Origin: Craterostigma plantagineum
Taxonomy: Eukaryota; Streptophyta; Magnoliopsida; Lamiales; Linderniaceae
Direction: 5' to 3'
Length of the DNA: 64,000 nucleotides
Assembly: GCA_027422505.1 (NCBI GenBank)
Contig: JAPQWV010000012.1
Coordinates: 24,753,501 to 24,817,500, forward strand
The translations under genes were made by a program, and so were the position numbers. The notes under the pieces are model-generated. The model made no database searches and was not told the DNA's origin. It saw nothing but the letters and a program-made list of their open reading frames with translations. Below are positions 42,448-53,273 of the stretch, one piece after another (the first letter of the stretch is position 1; the number at the start of each line of letters is the position of its first letter).

Positions 42448-43835
42448 TAGTTGGGTTTTTGGGCCTAATGGGCCATTGGGCCCAAATTGGGTAATTAACC
42501 CATTAATAAATTAAGTTCCGGTTTTAATTAAATCGGGAAGCCATCGGATGTCGAAACAAGAAATTGTTGAAAGATTATGAATCTACGTTTCACGGCGAAT
42601 CTAACGAATATTAATACGCTCAAAATCGATATCGGGTGAATGACAAATTAATTTTCGAAGTTGGCCCAATAACAATTAAAATGGTTGATAGTGTTTAAGT
42701 GGGGGAATTAAGTGTCCCACATTGGTTAGACACTAAGAAAATCTTCATCATATATATAGAAACCCATGTGGGTTTATTCAAAAGGGTTTGCAATGTGTAT
42801 GGGCTTAAATGGGCTGGTGGGCTTAAGTGGGTTTAAGTGGCCGTGGCCGAGGCCGAGGCCGAGCCGTGCCAAAGTGCGCAATGGGCGCTTTGAGGCTCGC
42901 ACTTCGCACTTCGCACGTCGCATCGGAGCGAGAAGCATTGAGGAGCTTAAAGGTTTCCTCCAGTGAGCGGTGACGGCGACGCCGGTGACATGGTAGTTGA
43001 GGTGAAGATGAGGTGGCGCTGCGTAGGCGCTGATTGGGCAGCCTAGATGAGGTGGCACGATCCATTGGATCAATGGGCCGCAGTGGGCTGTTGAGCTGAT
43101 CCGGCCCAACACAAGGTGCTGTCGGTCGGCCCAACAAAAGGTGTCGGTCGAGCTGCCGGTGGGTCAGGTCGGAGAATCGGGTCGCCGCCGGTGGGACATG
43201 CCAAAGATTTGGGCTGTCGGCCCGAGAATCGGGCCTGTAGCGGGCTGGTAAATTTACCGACAGTACAAAAGTTTGAAATATCTCTTTCAGATACCTGGAA
43301 AATGACGGAAGCAGTCCAATAAGTTTTGGAATTTGCAATTAAGCCCCTGCGAGATGAAATCTATAAATAGACCCACATGAGATGGAAAAATTCATTCATT
43401 CCAACTCATACGAAATTGCATAATCACTCCCATACTCCCTAAAATCCCGAAGCACGAAAAACTCGATTTCGAGTACGGTTCGCCGGAAAATTTGAATCGT
43501 TGTGCTGCGATTACGAATTTAGAAGTCGTTGTATCTTGGGGGCGATCGCTACTAACCGAAAGCACTTAATATCGGGGCGATTTCGTCTTACGAACAGTGT
43601 GTCCAACACACGCCTCGATTACGTCTACGGTCATGGACAATCTAGACAAAGTCAAGATCGAGTTGTTCATCATGTGGTGTTTACTAGTGCTCGTATTTGC
43701 AGCTATCATATTCTGGATACTCGCGAACTGCACCTGCGTCTGAAGATAACACTCCATCTTTCGACTATCTACCGCCGAAGTTTATCTATTGTCAAAGCTT
43801 TCTGCCGCCGACCAGATGCAACCGGAGATCCAACA
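42448..43835 (+). repeat. 5' LTR of the Ale-like copia element
   Basis: About 1388 bp matching 50875-52305. The right LTR has an extra segment near 51285-51330. Contains TATATATAGAAACCCATGTG (42752-42771) as a candidate promoter. Open frames on both strands here are GC-rich chance frames. Confidence 0.8.
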
Positions 43836-43879
43836 ATCGTAAGACGAAATCTATTTGTTCGTGATCTGGTCGATGACAA

Positions 43880-44212
43880 CCAACGCACCAACGATTCCTG
43901 CCAGCAGCCACGTCGAACGTCATGCCAAGTTCAACGGGACGGAGTTCAAACGTTGGCGCAAAAGATGATGTTCTACCTGACGACGCTCACCTTGTTCGAT
44001 TCATGAAGGAGACCGCTCCTACGGTGACAGAAGTCGCCCCACCAGCTGAGGGTGAAAACCCTGACGATGCAGCCTATGCTGCTCGTGTCGCTCAATCTGA
44101 GCAAGAAAGGGCTACGTTAGACGCATGGAATCATAATGATTTCATGTGCCGCAATTATATTCTGAACGCCCTTGACGATTCCCTATACAACGTCTATGCA
44201 GTCTACGACTCT
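43880..44212 (+). pseudogene. copia gag, N-terminal part
   Basis: HAKFNGTEFKRWRKK-type start at about 43917 with a one-base frameshift, then MMFYLTTLTLFDS and, in the frame 43922-44251, VRFMKETAPTVTEVAPPAEG, TLDAWNHNDFMCRNYILNAL and DDSLYNVY. The nested element interrupts the gene at 44213; gag resumes at 46756 with [20 protein letters not shown]. Confidence 0.82.
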
Positions 44213-44926
44213 TGTTGGGAAACTGGCGCCTTTGGATTCGCCTTTGGATAAGGCTTCGAGCGATTGGTCGGTGTCGGGTGGAAAGGCTGACTTGTGTACG
44301 TATCGACTCGAAGAAAGAAGAAAGAAAACAGAGGGAAAAATAGAGGATTTTAACGTGGTTCGACCCCAAGTTGGGTCTACGTCCACGGATCGAACTCTCA
44401 ATTTTATTCCGAATGATTTACAGAGATTACAAGTCTCACACTTTCTCTCTATTTTCACAGTACAAAGATCGAGCTAATTCCTCCTATTTATAGACGAGAA
44501 ATGACCTAGAAGGTTCCTACTCAGTCATCGAAACGGTTAACAGCAGTTATCAAGAATCTGCTATGCGTCACGGCCTCGTACACGCTTTGTCACTACCGTG
44601 ACACTATCGGGACTTCTTTCTTCAGCCTCGGTCGTCATTCACGGCCTCGCACATCGTCTTCACCGCCGTGAACAATCCGAACGAACTCGTGCGCCTTCAG
44701 CTCTATTTCCAGGCAGCCTTCACGGCCACGAACAACCAGCTTCACGGCCATGAAGCTGGGCAGCAACTCCACTCAGCTCAAAACCGTAGTCGTTCACGGC
44801 CGCGACACCTCATGCGCGTACCGACGAACCTTTGCTGTGAGCTCGTTTCGACGCGCTCTTCGCTTGAACTCGTCCCCAATTGATCTACAATGATTATCCA
44901 TGGAGTTTGGGTCATCTTCCCCAACA
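44213..44926 (-). repeat. 3' LTR of gag-only copia element
   Basis: 714 bp, ends CTTCCCCAACA. Highly similar to 46046-46755 by eye, with scattered substitutions. Confidence 0.88.
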
Positions 44927-46045
44927 ATCTCCACCTTGAGCCAAGAACTCCACCTCAATTCCAAGGGTTCTTCATTAATCAAGGCCAACAATTGTGTTCT
45001 TCGACTTCTCACGTCAACGATCCCAACTCCACCTCGAACCTTGAACCATCGTAGGGCCTTCGAGCACCTTATCAAAGAATTTGATAAACCAAGAAGGAAA
45101 TTACGTACCTTCTTAACAACCGTATCTCGCCCGGTTTGGCCCATCGTAACCCTAGCTTCATGGCTCTCATACTCGAACCATTCCAAGCTATTCAATCGAA
45201 TCTTTTGAGACCTCTCTTTCGATTCCCAGGTCTGCGCTTTTGTGGCCTTCGATTTTTCGCTCAAGAATCCCTTCCACCTCTAGCTATCCTCGCTTTCACT
45301 CGAACGAGCAATTCCCGGCTTTACCGAAGCGTCATTCGCACCGTTCTCCACCTCAAGCTGAAGATTCTCAGCAGCTTTTCGACCTGCATTCACACCTTTA
45401 GACCTTCTTGAGGTAATCGGTCCATTCTTGGACCCAATCAACACCTTCGCCAAGCCACCATCATCGCAAATCACAACCCCAACATGGGTTTCACCTCCGA
45501 GCTGCAATGTTCTCCTTCGATGCGGGCACAACCTCCGAATGTGGGCTTCCTCATGGCAATTGTAACACTTTATGGGCTTCTTGGACTCCTTCTTCACAGC
45601 CCTCCTCGAATTCTTGGCCTCCTTCATCACCCATTTCGATCTCACGCACAAAGACTCACCCGACGTACCAATTCTTGGCCTCCTGCTTTCTTGGGAGCGC
45701 TTTCTTCGACTTCAGAGCATTCCTTGTGTAAAGAACGTCAATCTCTTCCATAGCCCGCCCGGTGTGGTCTCCTTCAACACCTTTGAAAGAACACCATCTT
45801 GAAGACTCAAAATCATCAAGCTTTGAGCCTTCGCTTGCATCGTCTTCTTGGCAATCGCACTCATACCCTTCGGATTCATGTGCGCCTCTGCCTTCAAGGC
45901 TTCCTCCAATCCTTCTTGGATGAGTACAGCCTTCATCTTGAGCTTCCATAGCCCAAGATCGCCCCCTTCGTTGAATTTCTGCAATTCGAACCCAATTTGC
46001 GCCATCATCTTCGCCGCGTGATTGCTCCGTGCTCACCGCACCACT
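44927..46045 (-). pseudogene. gag of the non-autonomous copia element
   Basis: The frame 45712-46008 begins MMAQIGFELQKFNEGGDLGL and continues LWKLKMKAVLIQEGLEEALK and AKAQSLMILSLQDGVLSKVL, a copia UBN2-type gag. The frame 45280-45651 adds a basic linker and the zinc knuckle CYNCHEEAHIRRLC. Between them a frameshift; further frames (44794-45264) carry the tail. No protease, integrase or RT motif is present anywhere in the interior, so pol was deleted. Confidence 0.8.
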
Positions 46046-46755
46046 TGTTGGGAAACTGGCGCCTTTGGATTCGCCTTTGCATAAGGCTTCGAGCGATTGG
46101 TCGGTGTCGGGTGGAAAGGCCGACTTGTGTACGTATCGACTCGAAGAAAGAAGAAAGAAAACAGATGGAAAAACAGAGGATTTTAACGTGGTTCGACCCC
46201 AAGTTGGGTGTCCACGGATCGAACTCTCGATTTTATTCCGAACGATTTACAGAGATTACAAGTCTCACACTTTCTCTCTATTTTCACAGTACAAAGATCG
46301 AGCTAATTCCTCCTATTTATAGACGAGAAATGACCTAGAATGTTCCTACTCAGTCATCGAAACGGTTAGCAACAGTTATCAAGAATCTGCTATGCGTCAC
46401 GGCCTCGTACACGCTTCGTCACTACCGTGACACTATCGGGACTTCTTTCTTCAGCCTCGGTCGTCATTCACGGCCTCGCACATCGTCTTCACCGCCGTGA
46501 ACAATCCGAACGAACTCGTGCGCCTTCAGCTCTATTTCCAGGCAGCCTTCACAGCCACGAACAACCAGCTTCACGGCCATGAAGCTGGACAGCAACTCCA
46601 CTCAGCTCAAAACTGTAGTCGTTCACGGCCGCGACACCTCATACTCGTGCCGACGAACCTTAGCTGTGAGCTCGTTTCGACGCGCTCTTCGCTTAAACTC
46701 GTCCCCGATTGATCTACGATGATTATCCATGGAGTTTTGGGTCATCTTCCCAACA
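46046..46755 (-). repeat. 5' LTR of gag-only copia element
   Basis: 710 bp copy of 44213-44926. On the minus strand it is followed by AGTGGTGCGGTGAGC, a diverged primer-binding site of the TGGTATCAGAGC type. Confidence 0.85.
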
Positions 46756-47240
46756 ACCGCGAAAGAGTTGTGGGATTCGTTGGATAAGAAATATAAGACC
46801 GACGATGCCAGACTGAAAAAGTTCATCGTCGACAAATGCCTGGATTATAAGATGACCGACCTAAGCCGGTGTTGGACCAAGTCCGTGATCTGCAACTGAT
46901 TATTCACGATATTCATGCTGAAAATATGCATATCAGCGAAACCTTCCAGGTAGCTGCGATTATCGAGAAGCTGTCGCCTCTGTGGAAGGATTTCAAGAAT
47001 TACCTCAAGCACAAACGAAAAGAGATAGGGCTTGAGGATCTGGTTGTGCGGCTTCGGACCAAGGAAGATAACCGAAAGAGCGAAGCCAAGAACAAGAGGC
47101 GCAGTATGAAGGCGGGAGCAAACTTGGCCGCAAACGGCCAGGTCCCCCGCAAAAGAAGCAAGACTCGAATTCCGAGAGAATTAAGGGCAACCGTTATAAC
47201 TGCGATAAACCAGGGCATATGGTCAAGGATTGTCGTAAGA
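46756..47240 (+). pseudogene. copia gag, C-terminal part
   Basis: [20 protein letters not shown], then after a frameshift [40 protein letters not shown] and a Lys/Arg-rich stretch. The CCHC knuckle (YNCDKPGHMVKDC) straddles the frames at about 47190-47235. Confidence 0.82.
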
Positions 47241-48250
47241 ATAAAAGAGTTAATACGACTCGGGCGTATTTCACTGAAGAGAAGCAGCTGGCGACAGACA
47301 TGTCGGAGCTAGATCTGACTGCAGTCGTGTACGAGGCAAACATCGTGGAAAATCCGAACTACTGGTACATCGACAGCGGAGCAACGCGCCACATCTGCTC
47401 CGACAAAGAAATGTTCTCCACCTACACTCTTGTTTCGGGTAGGACGCTCTATATGGGGAACGTGGCGACGTCCAACATCGTATGATTGGGACGGGTGGTG
47501 TTGAAGATGACCTCAGGTAAGGAAGTGATGCTTGTGGACGTGCTGCATGTCCCAGACATCCGCAAGAACCTGGTGTCTGGCGCTCTGCTTAGCAACGCAG
47601 GATTTAGACAAGTGTTTGAGGCTGGAAAATATGTACTGACCAAAAATGGTCATTTTAAATTATCTGTAATGCCTGTAAAACGCGAGATTAAGCTCGCTGC
47701 TATTAATAATAAAGCCAGTTCTTCTTACTTGGTTGAGTTGTCTAATTTATGGCATGGTAGATTAGGACACGTGAGTTTAAACAAACTGAAAAAGTTAGTA
47801 AGTTTAAACTTAATTCCACAAATGGAAATCGATTCACAAAACAAGTGTGAAATCTGCGTTGAAGCAAAGATGGTCAAGGCACCATTTCTCTCTGTCGAAA
47901 GAAATAGCCCACCACTAGAGTTAATCCATACCGATATATGCGATCTGAAATTCGTGCAAACTAGAGGTGGAAAGAAATATTTTATTACGTTTATCGACGA
48001 TTGCACGAAATACTGTCACGTGTATCTTTTAAGCGGCAAAGACAAAGCTCTTGATGCCTTCAGAGATATAAGAGTGAAGTTGAGAATCAACTTAACTCTA
48101 AGATTAAATAATACGAAGTGACAGAGGAGGAGAATACGTGGTACCGTTTGAAGAATTTTTCCGAGAACATGGTGTTGTTCATCAGAGGACGGCGCCATAG
48201 TCACCTCAATCGAATGGCGTTGCTGAACGAAAAAACAGAACTCTTAAGGA
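47219..48250 (+). pseudogene. copia protease, GAG-pre-integrase and integrase N-terminal part
   Basis: Protease YWYIDSGATRHICSDKEMFS in the frame 47219-47485, ending with a TGA. The same frame then continues (47486-48121): [38 protein letters not shown] with KCEICVEAK, and integrase [13 protein letters not shown] and [21 protein letters not shown] frameshift near 48110-48130 follows; EFFREHGVVHQR-like and NGVAERKNRTLKE-like remnants are visible to 48250. Confidence 0.85.
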
Positions 48251-48251
48251 G

Positions 48252-48746
48252 ATGATGAATGCACTGCTAATCAGTTCAGTGCTACCCCAGAATTTGTTGG
48301 GGGAAGCCATACTGTCATCAAATCGTATTCTAAATATGTTACCACACAAGAAACGGGGTAAAACACCGTACGAACTATGGAAAGGTAGACAACCTTCCTA
48401 CAGATATCTGAAAGTGTGGGGGTGCCTAGCAAAGGTCGAAGTACCTAAACTAAAACAGGTCAAGATAGGACCGAAAACGGTTGACTGCATTTTCATTGGA
48501 TATGCAGAAAATAGTAATGCATACAGATTTCTAGTGCATAAGTCAGAAATTCCAGACATGAATTCTGGGATGATTATTGAATCGAGAAATGCTGTTTTTC
48601 TCGAGAACATCTTTCCAATGAAGGAAAGAAATGAAATAAGTTGTTCTAAAAAGAGAACTTATGAAGCTGTTGAAAAGTCGCCTCCAGAAGTTGAGGAACC
48701 ACGGCAAAGTAAACGTAAAAAAAATGGCCAAATCGTTTGGGCCTGA
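48252..48746 (+). pseudogene. copia integrase C-terminal part
   Basis: Begins MMNALLISSVLPQNLLGEAI, then RGKTPYELWKGRQPSYRYLK, VWGCLAKVEVP and CIFIGYAENSNAYRFLVH. Ends in a charged linker at 48746; the RT starts in an overlapping frame. Confidence 0.82.
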
Positions 48747-49480
48747 TTTCCTAACATATATGTTAGACGAAGAACCTAGGACAGTGCAAGAAGCTCTGTC
48801 GACTCCAGAAGCTCCATTCTGGAAAGAAGCTGTAAACAGTGAAATTGAATCCATAATGCAGAACCACACTTGGAAGTTGGTAGATCTCCCAAAAGGGTGT
48901 AAATCTTTAGGATGCAAGTGGGTCCTTAAAAGGAAATATAAAACTGATGGATCAATTGAGAAATATAAGGCTCGTTTAGTAGCCAAGGAATATTCCCAAA
49001 AGAAAGGGTATGATTTCTTCGATACCTATTCACCCGTAACGAGAATTACGTCAATACGGGTTCTATATGCTATTGCAGCATTGCATGATCTCGAGGTACA
49101 CCAAATGGATGTAAAACGGCATTCCTAAATGGAGACCTCGAAGAAGAAATCTACATGGATCAGCCTGAAGGGTTTGTAATACCTGGGCAAGAAAACAAAG
49201 TGTGCCGACTTGTGAAGTCGCTTTACGGGCTTAAACAAGCACCAAAACAATGGCACCAAAAATTCGATATGACTATGCTATCGAATGGGTTCAAAATCAA
49301 TGAGTGTGACAAATGTGTTTACATTAAGGGCACACCCGATAAATTCGTGATTGTCTGCCTTTATGTAGACGACATGTTAATCATGGGAAGCAATCAAAAA
49401 ATGATTGTAAACACAAAGATTATGCTGAAAAATCATTTCAGTATGAAGGATATGGGTTTGGTGTCATACTAGGGATAAAC
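48700..49480 (+). pseudogene. copia reverse transcriptase
   Basis: First frame (48661-49128): PRTVQEALSTPEAPFWKEAV, NHTWKLVDLPKGCKSLGCKW and DTYSPVTRITSIRVLYAIAA, broken by a one-base loss in the QMDVK(T)AFLNG motif at about 49112. Second frame (49155-49472): MDQPEGFVIPGQENKVCRLV, SLYGLKQAPKQWHQKFDM and the intact catalytic CLYVDDMLIMGSN, then a further frameshift at about 49465. Confidence 0.85.
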
Positions 49481-50368
49481 GTCTATAAAAAGCCCGAAGG
49501 AATTATGCTGACACAATCTCATTATATTGAGAAAGTGCTGAAGAAATTTAATGCCTTCGATGATCTTCCGGCTATGTCTCCTGTAGACCTAAATCTACAC
49601 CTGGCCAAAAAGAGGAGAACCCGTATCACATGAAGAATATGCTCGAGTGATTGGCAGTTTAATGTACCTAACTAACTGCACTCGACCTGATATAGCATAT
49701 TCAGTTAGTAAACTTAGCAGGTTTACTAGTAATCCTGGGAGTAATCATTGGATAGCCTTGAGAAGGGTGCTGAGATATCTGAAGCACACTATTAATCATG
49801 GCATACTCTACACGAGTTATCCAGCAGTTCTTGAAGGATACCGCGATGCCAACTGGATTTTTGATAGCAAAGACTCCAAGTCCACGAGTGGTTAGTATTT
49901 ACCATCGGTGGTGGAGCAATCACTTGGAAATCCTCCAAACAAACGTGCATAGCTCGATCTACGATGGAATCGGAGTTTATTGCACTAGACAAAGCCGGTG
50001 AAGAAGCAGAATGGCTTCGAAATTTTTTGGAGGACATTCCTTGTTGGAATAAGCCTGTACCGCCCATTATGATACATTGCGACAGTATGGCCGCAATTGG
50101 TAGGGCACGGAATAGTATGTATAGCGGTAAGTCTGCACACATTCGTCGAAGACATAATACCGTACGACAATTGATCTCTAGTGGAATTATCTCCATTGAC
50201 TATGTGAAGTCTAAAGAGAACATAGCAGATCCTTTGACGAAAGGCATTGCTAGAGATCAGCACTATAACGCAGTAAGGGGAATGGTGCTTAAAAACCACA
50301 CACCAAAGAACAAGCTCGGTGGTAACTCAACCATGATGAGTGGAGATCCCACAAACTTGGTTCAATGA
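49480..50368 (+). pseudogene. copia RNase H region
   Basis: [20 protein letters not shown] (49647) and [19 protein letters not shown], where the usual D-A-D-W is D-A-N-W so a catalytic acid is lost; then after a frameshift [20 protein letters not shown] (49964), [20 protein letters not shown] and [20 protein letters not shown], ending at 50368. Confidence 0.83.
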
Positions 50369-50874
50369 GACAACTATGCTGAGTGTAGTTCAGTAGCTTA
50401 CTTGGAATTTTTAAGAAGCTCACTCTCATAAGCTGCCCAAGTAATTACCCGAAGACGTGTGGTAAAGAGTAAGCAATTTTGCTTTTAATGATGACTATAA
50501 CTGATGGTGGAGTATTTCGGGATACTCTAGGATTAAAGCCCTAATAGTCTATCACCTATATAAGTGAGAAGTGAGGCCACTTCAATAGTAACACTTATGA
50601 ATCCAAGATATGGTCCAAGACCGAAATGGACACAACGTGAAAATCGAAAGAAATTAGATTCGTCACTGTGTGTACGCTGTTGTCTTAATTTACACAAAAG
50701 CTTTCAGTTCAAGACACCATGTTCACTGAACAACGAGTAAATTCGATTGCGTCTCACTAGAGAAGGTTCAAAGCCACAAGCTACCTATCCTGATGCGGTA
50801 ACGGGTTGTCGAGTTTAATCTTGCAAGAGTCAGCATGCATAGCATTTGCATTAATTTCCATTCATGTGGGGGAT
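50369..50874 (+). other. 3' untranslated region and polypurine tract of the Ale-like element
   Basis: Non-coding sequence between the pol stop and the 3' LTR. GTGGGGGAT at 50866-50874 is the plus-strand priming site directly before TGTTGGG. Confidence 0.75.
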
Positions 50875-52305
50875 TGTTGGGTTTTTGAGCCTAATGGGCC
50901 ATTGTGCCCAAATTAGGTAATTAACCCATTAATAAATTAAGTTTGGGTTTTAATTAAATCTGGAAGCCATCGGATGTCGAAACAAGAAATCGTTGAAAGA
51001 TTATGAATCTATGTTTCACGGAGAATCTAACTAATATTAATATGCTCAAAACCGATATCGGGTGAATGAGAAATTAATTTTCGAAGTTGGCCCAATAACC
51101 ATTAAAATGGTTGGTAGTGTTTAAGTGGGGGAATTAAGTGTCCCACATTGGATAGACCCTAAGAAAATCTTCACCATATATATAGAAACCCATGTGCGTT
51201 TATTCAAAAGGGTTTGCCATGTGTATGGGCTTAAATGGGTTTGTGGGCTTAAGTGGCTTGAGAAACTTAGTGAGTTTTGGCCCAAATAATAGCCCGGGTG
51301 CGAGTCGGTGCCTCGCACCGACGAGCATCGAGCCCGAGCCCGTGGCCGTGGTCGAGCCGTGCCGTGCCGTGCCAAAGTGCGCAATGGGTGCTTTGAGGCG
51401 CGCACTTTGCACGCCGCATCGGAGCGAGGAGCATTGAGGAGCTTAAATTTTTCCTCCGGTGAGCGGTGACGGCGACGCCGTTGACATGGCAGTTGAGGTG
51501 AAGATGAGGTGGCGCTACGTAGGCGCTGATTGGGCAGCCAAGATGAGGTGGCATGATCCATTGGATCAATGGGCCGCAGTGGGCTGTTGAGCTGATCCGG
51601 CCCAACAAAAGGTGTCGGTCGAGCCGCCGGTGGGTCAGGTCGGAGAATCGGGCCGCCGGCGGTGGGACATGCCGAAGATTCGGGCTGTCGGCCCGAGAAT
51701 CGGGCCTATCGCGTACTGGTAAATTTACCGACAGTCCAGAAGTTTGAAATATCTCTTTCAGACCCCTGAAAAATGACAGAAGCAGTCCAGCAAGTTCTGG
51801 AATTTGCAATTAAGCCCATGCGAGATGAAATCTATAAATAGACCACAAATGAGATGGAAAAATTCATTCAATCCAACTCATACGAAATTGCATAATCACT
51901 TCCATACCCCCTAAAATCCCCAAGCAAGAAAAAACTCGATTTCGAGTTCGGTTCGCCGAAAATTCGAATCGTCGTGCTTCGATTACGAATTTAGAAGTCG
52001 TTGTATCTTGGGGCCGATCGCTACTAACCGAAAGCACTTAATCGGGGTGATTTCGTCTTACGGACAGTGTGTCCAACACACGCCTCGACTACGTCTACGG
52101 TCATGGACAATCTGGACAAACTCAAGATCGAGTTGTTCATCATGTGGTGTTTACTAGTGCTCGTATTTGCAGCTATCATATTCTGGGTACTCGCGAACTG
52201 CACCTGCGTCTGAAGATAACACTCCATCTTCCGACTATCTATCGCCGAAGTTTATCTATTGCCAAAGCTTTCTGCCGCCGACCAGACGCAACCGAAGATC
52301 CTACA
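50875..52305 (+). repeat. 3' LTR of the Ale-like copia element
   Basis: 1431 bp, starts TGTTGGGTTTTTGAGCC and ends GATCCTACA, directly followed by DUF716 codons. Confidence 0.82.
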
Positions 52306-52547
52306 TATTGTTCCAAGGTGTTTGGCTCGCGGTTATGGGATTCATGCTGTGGATACAGGGTTTGATTCCTATAGACTGCATCATGAACTTGGAGGAAGAT
52401 CACATGGTGGTTAGGTGTCACGCTCATGAAGAGGCATTAGAAAGGGCCAAGTCGCTGGTGAATATTGAGTTCAGTTGGTATTTGGTCGGAGTGACTGTTT
52501 TGTCCCTGACCCTCTGTATTTGTATGTCGTCATTCTACAAGTTCTAA
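52306..52547 (+). pseudogene. DUF716/TMEM45-like pseudogene, 3' part
   Basis: Resumes directly after the LTR with LFQGVWLAVMGFMLWIQGLI, then MNLEEDHMVVRCHAHEEALE and RAKSLVNIEFSWYLVGVTV, the last membrane segments of plant DUF716 proteins. It ends with SSFYKF and a stop at 52545-52547. This half is intact in frame, unlike the 5' half. DUF716 proteins are multi-pass membrane proteins of uncertain function. Confidence 0.85.
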
Positions 52548-53273
52548 TGCCACGCTGACGAGGTTATTGTTGACTACCAATCTCTAACCAAATATGTTAA
52601 CAATAATGGTGACTTGGAGGCACTGTACTACATAGTGATGAGAGTACAGTGGAAGAAGAACAACCTGCTATGACTACGAAAGATTTCCTCAAAATTGGGA
52701 AAACCCGATTATGGTCCGATGGACATTGAGACTTGAGAGATAGACAATGAAAGTGAAAAAGTCGGACATACTTGTTGATTTGTTCTCATGTGCGTGTAAA
52801 ACACTAAAACAGTACGGCTGCATGTACGACTCGCATTAATGCTTTTATTCAATCGGGATGCTAGTTAGCTCATTGTGCTTACTTGGATGAACGTGCATGT
52901 AATAATATTTATAGAAACAGATAATAATAATCTTGTACATATAATAAATTGCTTGTAAGGAATTCTTCCCAGACGAATATTTGTTGTTACCTGAGAGAGA
53001 ATTGCAGCAGCCATATATTCACAACAGATATTGATCTCCAGAGATTGTTCACAAGCTAGTGATTACCAACAAGAATGAAAAAGACTGGACATAACTCGTA
53101 CGCATGACCCTCACAAAAATTGCGTTTAGGGACAAATCTCACTTGGATGGATCGGAATACACGTATACGATATGATCAACAACTAGCTTCTCTGAATGTG
53201 CAAAACGTTCAGCACTTGCAGCATGTCTGTCATTATTGATCGGGGTCCAATCATGGATGGAGATATATAAATC
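52548..53273. other. intergenic region, 3' flank of DUF716 and F-box genes
   Basis: No gene recognised. The right part is probably the 3' UTR of the F-box gene on the minus strand. Confidence 0.4.

Larger units (their letters stand above)
44213..46755 (-). mobile_element. gag-only copia element (non-autonomous), nested in gag of the larger copia
   Basis: Direct LTRs TGTTGGGAAACTGGCGCC...CTTCCCAACA at 44213-44926 (714 bp) and 46046-46755 (710 bp), with an interior of 1.1 kb. The interior (minus strand) encodes only a gag with one CCHC knuckle. A purine stretch (AAGGTGGAGATTG) precedes the 3' LTR. It lies between two halves of the outer gag frame. Expected 5-bp TSD not clear (ACTCT on the left, ACCGC on the right). 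Confidence 0.88.
42448..52305 (+). mobile_element. copia element (Ale-like) inserted in the DUF716 pseudogene
   Basis: LTRs 42448-43835 and 50875-52305 in direct orientation, with gag, protease, integrase, RT and RNase H on the plus strand. The DUF716 frame stops at the left LTR and resumes at the right LTR, which proves insertion. A polypurine tract (GTGGGGGAT, 50866-50874) precedes the 3' LTR. The left LTR edge reads TAGTTGGG against TGTTGGG on the right, so the left terminus is damaged and no TSD is clear. It contains a nested gag-only copia element (44213-46755). Clade assignment is inferred from IDSGATRHIC and FWKEAVNSEIESIM motifs. Confidence 0.88.

Noticed and set aside
42766..43338. 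ORFs of 70-170 codons in both orientations (also 51121-51809)
   Set aside because: They lie in the two LTRs of the Ale-like element and have no recognisable protein features.
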